Below, piece by piece: positions 16,671 through 25,771 of a stretch of 64,000 bases of DNA. Every line of letters begins with the position of its first letter. The first letter of the stretch is position 1. Source of the stretch: Alphaproteobacteria bacterium (GTDB lineage Bacteria; Pseudomonadota; Alphaproteobacteria; Sphingomonadales; Sphingomonadaceae); assembly GCA_018970445.1 (NCBI GenBank), contig JAGWWF010000011.1:39259-103258 (forward strand), in the 5' to 3' direction. The notes beneath the pieces were generated by a model. The model ran no database searches. It saw nothing but the letters and a program-made list of their open reading frames with translations, and was not told the origin of the DNA. Made by a program: the position numbers and the translations under genes.

Positions 16671-16958
16671 ATTGTCTCCTGTTGGTGGATGATGATGAGC
16701 CGGGCGGCGTGCTTGCCGGGGCCGAACGGTAAATGAGCGGTTAAACAGGAATTGTCATGCGCACGGCGGGATAGGGTGGCGGCGGATTGGCAGCGGCCGG
16801 ACGCCACAAGAATGCCGGCAAACGGCAGATGGGTGCTGCCTGTACGGCGGTTGGGCAAGCACCTATCCGAAAGTATGGAGCATGATCGCCTTTGGGTGGG
16901 ATTGCGCCGGCGGGGGAATGCCGGGCATTAACACTCTTTTGCTGACCCTGGACCCTGA

Positions 16959-19406
16959 ATGACCATATCCACCATTCCGCCCGTCCTGCCCGACGAGGCC
17001 CAGCGCCTTGCCGCGCTGCATGCGCTGGCGGTGCTCGATACCGGCCCCGACACGGCGCTGGATGTGATCACCCGGCTTGCGGCTGATCGTTTTGACACGG
17101 CCATCGCCATCGTCAGCCTGGTGGACAGCAATCGCCAGTGGTTCAAGGCGCGGCATGGGCTTGATGCCTGTGAAACCGCCAGGGCCGACAGTTTCTGTGC
17201 CCATTGCATCGCCAGCGATGCCGTGATGGTGGTGCCCGATGCCCAGCACGATCCGCGCTTTGTCGCCAATCCGCTGGTGACGGGCGCGCCGCACATCCGC
17301 TTTTATGCAGCAGCGCCGCTGAAGACGGCCAGCGGCCATCGCATCGGCACCCTGGCGGTGATTGATCCGGTGGCCCGTTCCGGGTTCAGCCCGCGCGACA
17401 TGGCGGCGCTGCGCCTGATGGCGGGGCAGGTGATGGACTGGCTGGAATCGGCACGGGCACGACAGCAACAGCGCATCTCCCACCTGATCGAAGACACCAC
17501 CAGCGATGCCTTTGTCTGTTCCGATGCAGACAATGTGATCATCCACTGGAATCGCGGCGCCGAAGCCATGTTTGGCTGGTCCGCTGCCGAAGCGATGGGC
17601 CGGCCGATGGATCTGATCATTCCCGACCGGCATCGCCACGGCCACAATCTGGGCATGGCCCGGCTGCGCACTGGTGGCCGGACCAGGCTGGTGGGCAAGA
17701 CCGTGGAGGTGCCGGCCGTGCGCCGTGCCGGCGGAGAATTTCCCATCGAATTGTCGCTGGGCATGTGGCCGGCCGAAGGCCAGGGCAATCCGCAGGGGTT
17801 TGCCGCGATCATTCGCGATGTGTCTGCCCGCAAGCAGCTGGAAGACCAGCGCGCCGCCACCGAAGCGGTGCTGGGCCAGCAGCTGGCAGCGATCGAGGCA
17901 TCGGATGACGGCATCGCCGTGACTGATGCCGAAGGGCGCTTCATCTTCATGAACCGCTCGCACGCCAGCATGTTCGGCTACCCGGATGCATCCTATCTGA
18001 TCGGCCAGCCGTGGAGCGTGCTGTACAGCGAGGCCATGGCCCGCCACATCGGGGAGGTGGCCATGCCGGTGCTGGGCACTGCGGGCCGCTGGCGCGGTGA
18101 GGTGCAGGGCCGCCGTGCCGATGGATCAACGGTGGAACAGGAAGTCAGCCTGTCGTTGTCGAACGAGGGCGGAATCGTGTGCGTGACCCGCGACATCGGC
18201 CAACGGCTGCTGCTGGAACGGGAAAAGGCCCGGCTGCGCGAACAGTTGATGCTGGCCCAGCGCCAGGAGGCGGTGGGCCAGCTCGCCAGCGGAATTGCGC
18301 ATGATTTCAACAATCTGATCGCTGCAATCGCCGGCACCGCCGGCCTGCTGGAGGCCATGTCCGATCCGGGCGTGCGCCACCATGCCCTGCGCATCCAGCA
18401 GGCGGCCGGCACCGCAACCGCCCTGGTGGACAAGCTGCTGGCACTGGGCAGCCGCACCCCCGATCTGAAACAGATCGATGTGCGCCGCGTGTTGACGGGC
18501 GTGCGCGATCTGGTCACGCCCAGCCTGGTTGGCACCAGCCATCGGATCGAACTTGATCTGCCCGATGCCCCGGTGCTGGCGCTGGCCGATGAAACCGAAT
18601 TGTTGCAGGTGGTGCTCAACCTCGTGCTCAACGCGCGCGATGCCCTGCCGACGGCGGGGGAGGGCCGCATCGGCCTTGCCGTATTGCCCGCCGATGGCCA
18701 TCCGCCGGTGGGCCCGGTGCTGGTTGGCGCCATGCCCAGGGCGGCAGCGGCGCTGATCCGGGTGAGCGACAATGGCTGCGGGATTCCGTCCAACGAGGTG
18801 GAACAGGTGTTCCAGCCCTTCTTCACCCGCAAGGGCGGTGCCGGCACCGGCCTGGGCCTGGCCGTGGTGGCCGGCATCGTGGCCAATGCCGGCGCTGCCA
18901 TTGCCCTGTTCAGCCGGCCCGGCACCGGCACCCTGTTCGAAATCTTCTGGCCATTGCAATCGGCGGCGATGGCCGGTGCCTGGCCGGGCCTGGAACTGGC
19001 GGCCGATGCCGCGGTGCTGGCCGGCAAGGCGGTGCTGGTGGTGGATGACAATCCCGCCGTGGTCGATACGGTGGTGGCCATGCTGGAACAGGCCGGCGCC
19101 GAACCGGGCCCTTGCCTTGATCCCGAAGATGCCGTGCTGGCGGTGCAGGAAGATACCGGCGCCTGGGATCTGGTGATCACCGATTACGACATGCCGGGCC
19201 TGAACGGCGCTGGCCTGGCCCGTCGCCTGCGATCGGTGCGCGCCGATCTGCCGGTGCTGTTGATGACGGCGCTGCCGCAGCTGCACCAGCGCCGCAGCGG
19301 CGAAGCAGAGCTCTTCGATGCCGTGCTGGCCAAGCCGGCGACCATGAGCAGCCTGGTGGATGCCGCCCGCACCGCCATGGCCAATGCCATCCACAGGAAC
19401 GCATGA
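16959..19406 (+). CDS. Hybrid sensor histidine kinase (GAF-PAS-PAS-HisKA-HATPase-REC)
   Basis: An 815-residue soluble hybrid kinase with no membrane segment. The order of domains is GAF (about 25-165), PAS (about 172-293), a second PAS (about 305-420), a dimerisation H-box with His448 in ASGIAHDFNN, a HATPase domain (N-box LNLVLNARDAL, DNGCGIP, FFTRKGGAGTGLGL) and a C-terminal receiver with acceptor Asp742 in VITDYDMPG. The GAF-first layout resembles cytoplasmic redox, light or small-molecule sensors, but no cofactor-binding cysteine is evident. Its stop overlaps the next gene by four bases (ATGA), so it pairs with that response regulator. The location immediately before the capsule export genes suggests, without proof, control of capsule or adhesion. 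Confidence 0.93.
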   Translation: MTISTIPPVLPDEAQRLAALHALAVLDTGPDTALDVITRLAADRFDTAIAIVSLVDSNRQWFKARHGLDACETARADSFCAHCIASDAVMVVPDAQHDPRFVANPLVTGAPHIRFYAAAPLKTASGHRIGTLAVIDPVARSGFSPRDMAALRLMAGQVMDWLESARARQQQRISHLIEDTTSDAFVCSDADNVIIHWNRGAEAMFGWSAAEAMGRPMDLIIPDRHRHGHNLGMARLRTGGRTRLVGKTVEVPAVRRAGGEFPIELSLGMWPAEGQGNPQGFAAIIRDVSARKQLEDQRAATEAVLGQQLAAIEASDDGIAVTDAEGRFIFMNRSHASMFGYPDASYLIGQPWSVLYSEAMARHIGEVAMPVLGTAGRWRGEVQGRRADGSTVEQEVSLSLSNEGGIVCVTRDIGQRLLLEREKARLREQLMLAQRQEAVGQLASGIAHDFNNLIAAIAGTAGLLEAMSDPGVRHHALRIQQAAGTATALVDKLLALGSRTPDLKQIDVRRVLTGVRDLVTPSLVGTSHRIELDLPDAPVLALADETELLQVVLNLVLNARDALPTAGEGRIGLAVLPADGHPPVGPVLVGAMPRAAAALIRVSDNGCGIPSNEVEQVFQPFFTRKGGAGTGLGLAVVAGIVANAGAAIALFSRPGTGTLFEIFWPLQSAAMAGAWPGLELAADAAVLAGKAVLVVDDNPAVVDTVVAMLEQAGAEPGPCLDPEDAVLAVQEDTGAWDLVITDYDMPGLNGAGLARRLRSVRADLPVLLMTALPQLHQRRSGEAELFDAVLAKPATMSSLVDAARTAMANAIHRNA

Positions 19407-20011
19407 TGCGAATTTTGATTGCCGATGATCATGATCTGCTGCGCGACGTGCTGCGATCCTATCTGGAAGCCGAAGGCGGCTTCGAGGTGGAAACCGTTGC
19501 CGATCTGCCGCAGGCCCTTGCCGCCATCCAGCGGGCCGCTCCGTTCGATCTGGTGTTGCTGGATTATTCCATGCCCGGCATGAACGGGTTCGACGGGCTG
19601 GAACAGGCGGTGGCGCAAAATGGCGGCCGGCCGGTGGCGCTGATGTCGGGCCTGGCGCCGGCCGGCGTGCCTGATCGCGTGATGGCCTGCGGCGCGGCCG
19701 GCTATCTGCCCAAGACGCTGCCGGCGCGATCGGTGGTCAATGCCATCCGCTTCATGGCGGCGGGGGAATTATATGTGCCGCTGGATCTGGCCCGGCCGGC
19801 CACGCCCGGCGGTGCCGATGCCCCGTTGTCGCTGCGGGAACGACAGGTGCTCGCCGCCCTGTGTGCCGGCCACCCCAACAAGGAAATCGCCCGCCAGCTC
19901 GATCTACGGGAGCCGACCATCAAGCTGCATGTGAAGCTGATCTGCCGCAAGCTGGGTGCCCGCAACCGCACCCACGCCGCGATGATCGCCCGCGAACGCG
20001 GCTGCTGCTGA
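19403..20011 (+). CDS. NarL/FixJ-family response regulator with LuxR-type HTH
   Basis: A 202-residue response regulator. The receiver has acidic residues at ADDHD (about 7-11), phosphoacceptor Asp54 in LLDYSMPGMN and a conserved lysine in GYLPKTLP. The C-terminal LuxR HTH (about 140-200) contains LSLRERQVL and ATIKLHVKLICRKLGARNRT-like sequence typical of DNA binding. It is translationally coupled to the hybrid kinase. Phosphotransfer could reach it directly from the kinase, or after the kinase's own receiver. Its targets are unknown; the next operon downstream (60 bases) starts the capsule exporter. Confidence 0.92.
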   Translation: MMRILIADDHDLLRDVLRSYLEAEGGFEVETVADLPQALAAIQRAAPFDLVLLDYSMPGMNGFDGLEQAVAQNGGRPVALMSGLAPAGVPDRVMACGAAGYLPKTLPARSVVNAIRFMAAGELYVPLDLARPATPGGADAPLSLRERQVLAALCAGHPNKEIARQLDLREPTIKLHVKLICRKLGARNRTHAAMIARERGCC

Positions 20012-20071
20012 GACCGGCCTGGGCATGGATTCCCACTGGCGCGGCCACGCGCTGGCGGGCATAGGGGCGCC

Positions 20072-21196
20072 ATGACGCTGATCCAACGCTGGACCGACAA
20101 GGCCGCGCGCAATCCCTGGTTTCTGGCTGGCGTTGTCCTGCCGGTGCTGGCCAGTGCGCTGTATTTTTTCCTGATCGCATCCGATGAATTCGTGTCGGAA
20201 TCGCGGTTCGTCATCAAGGCACCCAATCAGCGTGGCGGCCAGGTGTCCACCTTTGCCAATCTGATCCAGACGACCGGCCTGTCGGCCGGGCAGGAACAGG
20301 CCGATCAGGTGATCGATTTCGTCCGTTCCCGCTCGGCGCTGCAGAAGCTGGCGATACAGATGCCGCTGAAGACCGTGTATGGCGGTGCCGGAATCGACAG
20401 CCTGTCGGCCTTTCCGCGCCTGTGGGAACAAGATGCCTTTGAAGACCTGTATGATTATTACCGCACCAAGGTGAGCATCGCGCGCGACACCGATACCGGC
20501 CTGGTGGTGTTGCGCACGCGGGCGTTCACGCCGGCCGATGCGCGCCAGGTCAACGAACGCCTGCTGCGGCAGAGCGAGGCGCTGGTCAACGAGTTGAACG
20601 AAAGGGCGCGCCGCCGCGCCATCGCCGAAGCCGAAGGCCGGGTGGTGGAGGCCGAAGCGCGCGTGGCCCGCGCCCGCCGCGCGCTGGCCGCCTATCGCAA
20701 CAGGGCCGAACTGGTTGATCCGTTGAAACAGGCCGGCGGCGTGGTGGAAATCGCCAACCGGCTGATCACCGAACGCGCGGCGCTGGAGGCCCAGCTGTCG
20801 ACCCTGCAACGCCTCACGCCCGATCACCCGTCGATCCCGGCGCTGCGCCAGCGCATCACCTCGCTCACCACCGAGATTGATCGGCAGACGGCGCGCATCG
20901 TTGGCGGCCCCGCCACGATCAGCGGCAAGCTGCCGGGGTATGAGGCGCTGGCACTGGAACAGGAATTTGCCGCGCAGCTGCTGGTGCTCACCCGATCATC
21001 GCTGGAACAGGCGCGCACCGATGCGTTGAAGCAGCAATTCTATCTGGAACGGGTGGTCAATCCCAACCAGCCCGATCTGCCCGAATATCCCCACGCCTGG
21101 CGCAATGTGCTCACCATCCTGGGCTTTGCCCTGTGCCTCTATTTCATCATCTGGATGTTCGTGGTGGGCATTTTGGAACATGCGCCGGAGGATTGA
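20072..21196 (+). CDS. kpsE: Capsule polysaccharide export inner-membrane protein (KpsE/CtrB family)
   Basis: A 374-residue polysaccharide co-polymerase. There is one membrane segment near the N-terminus (about residues 17-36), a large periplasmic part with a predicted coiled coil (about 170-230, rich in Ala, Arg and Glu), and a second membrane segment near the C-terminus (about 345-366). The opening SESRFVIKAP and the PDLPEYPHAWRNV segment before the last membrane span are family landmarks. With the KpsM/KpsT transporter and the KpsD-like outer-membrane protein it should form the trans-envelope export channel for a group 2-type capsule. It is the first gene of a tight kpsE-M-T run. Confidence 0.93.
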   Translation: MTLIQRWTDKAARNPWFLAGVVLPVLASALYFFLIASDEFVSESRFVIKAPNQRGGQVSTFANLIQTTGLSAGQEQADQVIDFVRSRSALQKLAIQMPLKTVYGGAGIDSLSAFPRLWEQDAFEDLYDYYRTKVSIARDTDTGLVVLRTRAFTPADARQVNERLLRQSEALVNELNERARRRAIAEAEGRVVEAEARVARARRALAAYRNRAELVDPLKQAGGVVEIANRLITERAALEAQLSTLQRLTPDHPSIPALRQRITSLTTEIDRQTARIVGGPATISGKLPGYEALALEQEFAAQLLVLTRSSLEQARTDALKQQFYLERVVNPNQPDLPEYPHAWRNVLTILGFALCLYFIIWMFVVGILEHAPED

Positions 21197-21200
21197 CGCC

Positions 21201-21983
21201 GTGCCATCGCTCAGGAAAGGCTGGAACATCCAGACCCGCGTGATCGGCGCCCTGATGATCCGCGAGCTGACCACGCGCTTTGGCCGGGAGAATATCGGCT
21301 TTCTGTGGGTGATGGTTGAACCGCTGTTGTTTGCGGTGCTGGTCGGTCTTTTGTGGCGGGCCATGAAGGGCCCGCTGGAATATGGGGTTGATATCATTGC
21401 CTTTGTGGTGACGGGCTATATCCCGCTGGTGTTCTTCCGCAGTTCGGTATCGCGTGCGGTTAGCAGTTTCACGGCCAATGGCAGCCTGATGTATCATCGC
21501 CAGATCAAGGTGCTTGATCTCATCCTGGTGCGGTTCCTGATTGAACTGATCGGGCACATGATGGCCTATTTGGTCATTGCCCTGGCGCTGGGGGCGTTTG
21601 GCCTGTTTCCGCGCCCGCATGATCTGGGGTTCCTGCTGCTGGGCTGGGCTTATTATGGATTGTTCACCTTTGCCATTACGTTGGTGATCGCCCCCTTGAG
21701 CGAGATGAGCGATGTTCTGGAAAAGGTCATCCCCGTCACCACCTATCTCATGGTGCCATTTTCCGGGGCATTCTATCTGGTCAGCGCGCTTTATCCCGAT
21801 GCAGCGGCCGTGGTGCTGTATTCGCCGCCTGTGCATGGCATGGAAATGATGCGTTATGGCGTGTTCGGCCCGTCGATCGATCCGCGCTATGATTATCTTT
21901 ATCCCTTGCAGTTCAGCTTGCCGTGCATCACTCTTGGCCTGCTCCTGTGCCGCCTGGTCCGTCGCCGGTTGGTGGTGGAATGA
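21201..21983 (+). CDS. kpsM: Capsule ABC transporter permease (KpsM family)
   Basis: A 260-residue ABC-2 type permease with about six membrane spans and the conserved start RELTTRFGRENIGFLWVMVE. It moves lipid-linked capsular polysaccharide across the inner membrane together with KpsT. The GTG at 21201 is chosen because it follows the kpsE stop and has GGAGG ten bases ahead; an ATG at 21180 would overlap kpsE. It overlaps kpsT by four bases (ATGA). Confidence 0.92.
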   Translation: MPSLRKGWNIQTRVIGALMIRELTTRFGRENIGFLWVMVEPLLFAVLVGLLWRAMKGPLEYGVDIIAFVVTGYIPLVFFRSSVSRAVSSFTANGSLMYHRQIKVLDLILVRFLIELIGHMMAYLVIALALGAFGLFPRPHDLGFLLLGWAYYGLFTFAITLVIAPLSEMSDVLEKVIPVTTYLMVPFSGAFYLVSALYPDAAAVVLYSPPVHGMEMMRYGVFGPSIDPRYDYLYPLQFSLPCITLGLLLCRLVRRRLVVE

Positions 21984-22627
21984 TCATCTGCGAGAATATC
22001 CGCAAAAGCTATCGTGCTGGCCACGGCCGGCGCGAGGTGTTGAAGGGTATAAACCTAACGGTGGCAAAGGGCGAACGTGTGGCCCTGCTTGGCCGCAACG
22101 GCGCCGGCAAATCCACGCTGATTAAGCAGATTGGCGGCGTGGAGCTGCCCGACAGCGGCCGCATCGTCCGCGGGATGAGCACCAGTTGGCCGATCGGCTT
22201 CAACGGCGGCTTCCAGGGCAGCCTGACCGGCTATGACAATGCCCGCTTCATCGCGCGCATCTATGGCCGATCCTATGCCGATATGCGCGAATTCGTGGAG
22301 GATTTCACCGAACTGGGCGGTTCACTCAAGATGCCGGTGAAAACCTATTCCTCCGGCATGCGCGCCCGGCTGGCGTTTGCCCTGTCGCTAGCTATCGAAT
22401 TTGATTGCTATCTGATCGACGAGGTGATCCTGGTTGGCGACCAGAATTTTCAGCGCAAGTGCCATGCCGAACTGTTCGAAAAGCGCGCGGACCGCGCAAT
22501 GATCATCGCCAGCCACGACATGCACACCATCCGCGACACGTGCAACCGCGGCGTGATCATTCACGATGGTGTGGCAACGGTGCATTCCGATGTCGTGGAG
22601 GCAATTGCAGTCTACGAAAGTCTCTAG
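21980..22627 (+). CDS. kpsT: Capsule ABC transporter ATP-binding protein (KpsT family)
   Basis: A 215-residue ATPase. Walker A is GRNGAGKST (residues 38-46), the signature is YSSGMRARLAF, Walker B is CYLIDEVILVGD, and the switch histidine is in ASHDMHT. The short length and the signature are typical of KpsT/Wzt-type polysaccharide exporters without a C-terminal carbohydrate-binding domain, which fits export of a Kdo-linked capsule rather than O-antigen. It ends the plus-strand export operon and converges on a glycosyltransferase. Confidence 0.94.
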   Translation: MIICENIRKSYRAGHGRREVLKGINLTVAKGERVALLGRNGAGKSTLIKQIGGVELPDSGRIVRGMSTSWPIGFNGGFQGSLTGYDNARFIARIYGRSYADMREFVEDFTELGGSLKMPVKTYSSGMRARLAFALSLAIEFDCYLIDEVILVGDQNFQRKCHAELFEKRADRAMIIASHDMHTIRDTCNRGVIIHDGVATVHSDVVEAIAVYESL

Positions 22628-22631
22628 ACCC

Positions 22632-22649
22632 GACCGGTTCATGCCGGTC
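22632..22649. terminator. Short hairpin between convergent kpsT and glycosyltransferase
   Basis: GACCGG and CCGGTC (22632-22637, 22644-22649) form a 6-bp stem in the 20-base gap between two convergent genes. It lacks a T-run on both strands, so its terminator role is weakly supported. Confidence 0.3.
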
Positions 22650-23673
22650 AGGCTAGGCCTTCTGCCTTGAGCCACGCTGCAAAATCGGGGCTGAACGGGT
22701 TGGCAAAATGGGCCTGCAAATCCTTGCGCTCGCGATACAGCAGCCGGTGGGACCGCTTGATTGGTTCGCCGTTTTCGAAATTGGCAAAGGCCCAATAACG
22801 ATCGGGGATTGCCGGTGAGGTGGCCTTTGCCACCTGTTCCCGATACCAGCGCCACAGTTCGTAAACCACGATCTGGTCGCGCGCATAGCGTCTGGTCATG
22901 GTGTCGCCCAGCGGGCCAAGCTTGGTGAAATGCCAGAAACGCAACAGCACGTCGTTGGCCCTGACATTGCCATCGCCATCAATGGCAATGCGGCGCTGGC
23001 TGACATTCCAGCTGGCCGTGTTGTAGCCGGGATCCTTCAGGATATGCACCTTGTCAAAGAACACCGGCACATGGTCACACCATTTCTGATCGACAAACAG
23101 GCCCTTGTCCCGATCATCATGGCAGAATTCGAGCAGTCGCCTGGCCCACCAATCGGCAAAGCGCGCGCCTTCGCCAGTGGTGCGGATGGCCACAAACCCC
23201 AGATTGTAGATGCCGGCCCACAGCGGGCAGATTTCATTGTCGATGATGGCGGCACGGGCCTCTTCCGGTTCCAGAAGATGCGGAGTCAGCACGATATCCG
23301 ATGTTTGCAGCTTGTCGAGCAACGGCGTGAGCGGATTGAACAGGCAGGTATCCGGATCGAGGTAGATGACGGCATCGAAATTTCGGCGCGTCGCCTGGGC
23401 GATGAACGGGCCCTTCACCGCCGTGCACACTTCAACGATGTCGTGCTGAAACAGCCAGCCGGCGAGATTGTCTATCCCCAGATCATCCTGCCAGACAACT
23501 TCATCAAACGGCTCATCCGCAATGTTCAGGGTGAGGCCAGCAGGGATCCTGTCCGTCATCAAGGCAACAAGGTGCCAATCCGGATGATGGCGCCGCAGAC
23601 TTTGGAACAGCACACGGGCGCGGTTGAGGTAACTGAAGGTGAAGCTGGTGAAACACAGGACGCGCATGGTCAT
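22648..23673 (-). CDS. Glycosyltransferase with DPD motif (GT8-like)
   Basis: A 341-residue cytoplasmic protein. It opens with MRVLCFTSFTFSYL and has a nucleotide-sugar metal-binding motif LDPDT at 105-109, and a later NLGFVAIR and FVDQKWCDHVP; this pattern fits GT-A fold enzymes of the GT8 type that act on hexose donors. The donor and acceptor are unknown. The start overlaps the end of the upstream glycosyltransferase by four bases (ATGA), and both lie in the capsule locus, so a role in capsule repeat-unit synthesis is likely (inference). Confidence 0.78.
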   Translation of the reverse strand: MTMRVLCFTSFTFSYLNRARVLFQSLRRHHPDWHLVALMTDRIPAGLTLNIADEPFDEVVWQDDLGIDNLAGWLFQHDIVEVCTAVKGPFIAQATRRNFDAVIYLDPDTCLFNPLTPLLDKLQTSDIVLTPHLLEPEEARAAIIDNEICPLWAGIYNLGFVAIRTTGEGARFADWWARRLLEFCHDDRDKGLFVDQKWCDHVPVFFDKVHILKDPGYNTASWNVSQRRIAIDGDGNVRANDVLLRFWHFTKLGPLGDTMTRRYARDQIVVYELWRWYREQVAKATSPAIPDRYWAFANFENGEPIKRSHRLLYRERKDLQAHFANPFSPDFAAWLKAEGLA

Positions 23674-25601
23674 TCAACAACTTCGAGGCTGAGCGCACTG
23701 TAGCGCATGACATGCTGCGACGCCGGCCGGGCAGAGCGCGCCAGTGTGAGAATTGAACCGCTGGCGAACGCGGCGTACAATGCCGCTTCATCGGGCAAAA
23801 CGGCACCAAGCCCGGTTTTTTCGGTGATCGCCACGACATTTCCGGCATCCGGGTTTGTCAAGATCGCCGACCCGCCGGCCAAAGCCTCATAAGCGGTCAG
23901 ACAGAATGTTTCGGGCCATATTGACCAAAGAATGGCCACATCAAGCGAAACGGCATTCACGGCCTCGCGCATGGCATCAAGCTTGTCGGCGGTTGCCGCA
24001 ACTTCCCTGTGCGTGAGCGCCAGTCCGCCGCGGCGGCCCTTGCCGAGGTGGTGAAATTCGTAGCGAGGATCATCGCCAAACCGCAACACCAGTTCTTCAA
24101 AGACTGGCCATCCCTTGTGTGCGGCGGGATATCCCAGGAAGCCAACCCGCAATGGCGCGCCGGGATGAATTGGCGCAGCGCTGGCAACCACCGCAGGTTC
24201 AAGCCGCACATGTTCAACCACACGCACAGAGGCGGGCTGAAACAGGCCGGCCTCTTGCCAGATATCCAGCGCCGTTTGGGATGGCGAAACAAGATCGATC
24301 CGGAAACGGGAAAACAGCCTTTCAAATTCGTGCGCATGATCGAACGAGGCGCGCGCATACGCACACAATTCCCGTGCGATCGTGCCTGGCCGAGGGTAGC
24401 CGCGATATTGGACATCGTTGCGCAAAAGCTTGAAATTGTTATAAATTGGCGAATAATCGTGCAGCCACAAGCAGCCGGCCGTTGCACCGGCGGCAGCAAT
24501 CACGTCAATGGTCTGGTCCATGTTGTGGCCAAGCAGGCTGTGCAGCACGAATCTGACCTGGCCGGCAGCGAATCCCGCCTGCCGCAGGGCGCGCGCAATG
24601 TCGGGCGAAGTGAAGTATCCCGTCAACTTGCCATTGATCAGCACGCCCAGGGCAATGGTGTCTCCCGAGGTGTCCAGGAACGGCAGCGAATGGGCCGGGA
24701 ACAGGTGAACATGCGCATCGCCCCGTGCCCTGAACAGGGAAAGCTCGCGCCGAAGCAGCAATTGCACCCCGCCAACATGTTTCGTGAAATCATCGTGGGA
24801 AAAGGACAGCACCACCCTGCCAGGAGTCGATGCGAGGGTCTTGAGATCAGCCAGAAGCTGTTGTGATGACGACAATGCGACCGCCCCGCGATGCGATTTC
24901 AGCTCGCTGATCTGATCTGCCACGGGTTTGAGATTGGCCAGAATGTCCCAACGGAAGCCGAGCTGGTGTTTGCCCGTGCGGCCTTCCGCCCGTCCTGCGG
25001 CAACAAAATGATAGAAGGGGTTGACGCCGGCAGCGACCACATCGGGGTTGTTTTCGACATAATAGCGGGTGGAGAATGACAGGCTGGGGTCGCGGCCCTC
25101 GCGCCAGCCGTTATCGATATAATGGCGAACAGGGTCCACACCGGCGGCAGCAACATCCGGATAGGCCGTCAGATAGAAATCCGTGTCGAAATGCTGGGCG
25201 ACAAGGTCATGGATCGGGTCAGATCGCCCGCCAAGGCTGCGGGAAATTGCCCGACGCGCTTTGTCGATCAGTCCCAAATCCGGCCCCTCATCAGCGGTTG
25301 GCAGCGGCTCGGCAGACGCAGCGTCCGCCGATTGCGGCCATTCCTGCGGCACGTCAACCATCATCGCAGTGCCGTGGGCGGGGGTATCACCCCGTGGCCT
25401 GCGACCGATGCGCCGGCCAACCCACAGATAATGCCGCGCAGGGTCAATCCCGGTGCGCGCCACATCCGGATATTCGCTCACATACCATTGTTCATCAAAT
25501 GCTCCGCTGTCACGGAACATCGCGACATCCATATCGGTCAAGTCCGACGGAGGAAGGTGATCAGACAAGCGCTTGATTCCGTTTGTGCATATGTGATTCA
25601 T
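23670..25601 (-). CDS. Glycosyltransferase with three N-terminal YPDV repeats
   Basis: A 643-residue protein in two parts. Residues 35-69, 138-172 and 176-209 are three copies of a roughly 35-residue repeat of the form F-D-x-x-x-Y-x-x-x-(Y/N)-P-D-V-x-x-(A/T)-G-(I/V)-(D/N)-P-x-x-H-(Y/F), ending in EGR or GRRP. Residues about 260-640 look like a GT-B glycosyltransferase (GFLGYPAAHKGW; ETFCLTAYEALAGGSAIL near the C-terminus, as in GT4 donors sites). The repeat occurs in many polysaccharide-locus proteins and also at the end of the sulfotransferase at 27196. The ATG at 25601 is chosen over an upstream start that would extend into the leader of manC. Substrate unknown. Confidence 0.8.
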   Translation of the reverse strand: MNHICTNGIKRLSDHLPPSDLTDMDVAMFRDSGAFDEQWYVSEYPDVARTGIDPARHYLWVGRRIGRRPRGDTPAHGTAMMVDVPQEWPQSADAASAEPLPTADEGPDLGLIDKARRAISRSLGGRSDPIHDLVAQHFDTDFYLTAYPDVAAAGVDPVRHYIDNGWREGRDPSLSFSTRYYVENNPDVVAAGVNPFYHFVAAGRAEGRTGKHQLGFRWDILANLKPVADQISELKSHRGAVALSSSQQLLADLKTLASTPGRVVLSFSHDDFTKHVGGVQLLLRRELSLFRARGDAHVHLFPAHSLPFLDTSGDTIALGVLINGKLTGYFTSPDIARALRQAGFAAGQVRFVLHSLLGHNMDQTIDVIAAAGATAGCLWLHDYSPIYNNFKLLRNDVQYRGYPRPGTIARELCAYARASFDHAHEFERLFSRFRIDLVSPSQTALDIWQEAGLFQPASVRVVEHVRLEPAVVASAAPIHPGAPLRVGFLGYPAAHKGWPVFEELVLRFGDDPRYEFHHLGKGRRGGLALTHREVAATADKLDAMREAVNAVSLDVAILWSIWPETFCLTAYEALAGGSAILTNPDAGNVVAITEKTGLGAVLPDEAALYAAFASGSILTLARSARPASQHVMRYSALSLEVVE

Positions 25602-25771
25602 GGAAGGCTTGACCCACGACCATGCCTTAAGCAGGAATTGTGACAGTTCGTCGAGGGGCAAATTCCCCCGCTGCTGGCGTTTTCCGGTACAGGGTGGCTG
25701 GCAACCCTTGCCAACCCGATGCGGCAGGGGCATCACGCCGGCAGTGGCCAGCAAGCCGGTGGAATGCCCAC

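Noticed and set aside
25602..25754. A longer N-terminus for the YPDV-repeat glycosyltransferase
   Set aside because: The extra 51 residues are not repeat-like, lack a good ribosome site and would use up the divergent promoter region of manC.
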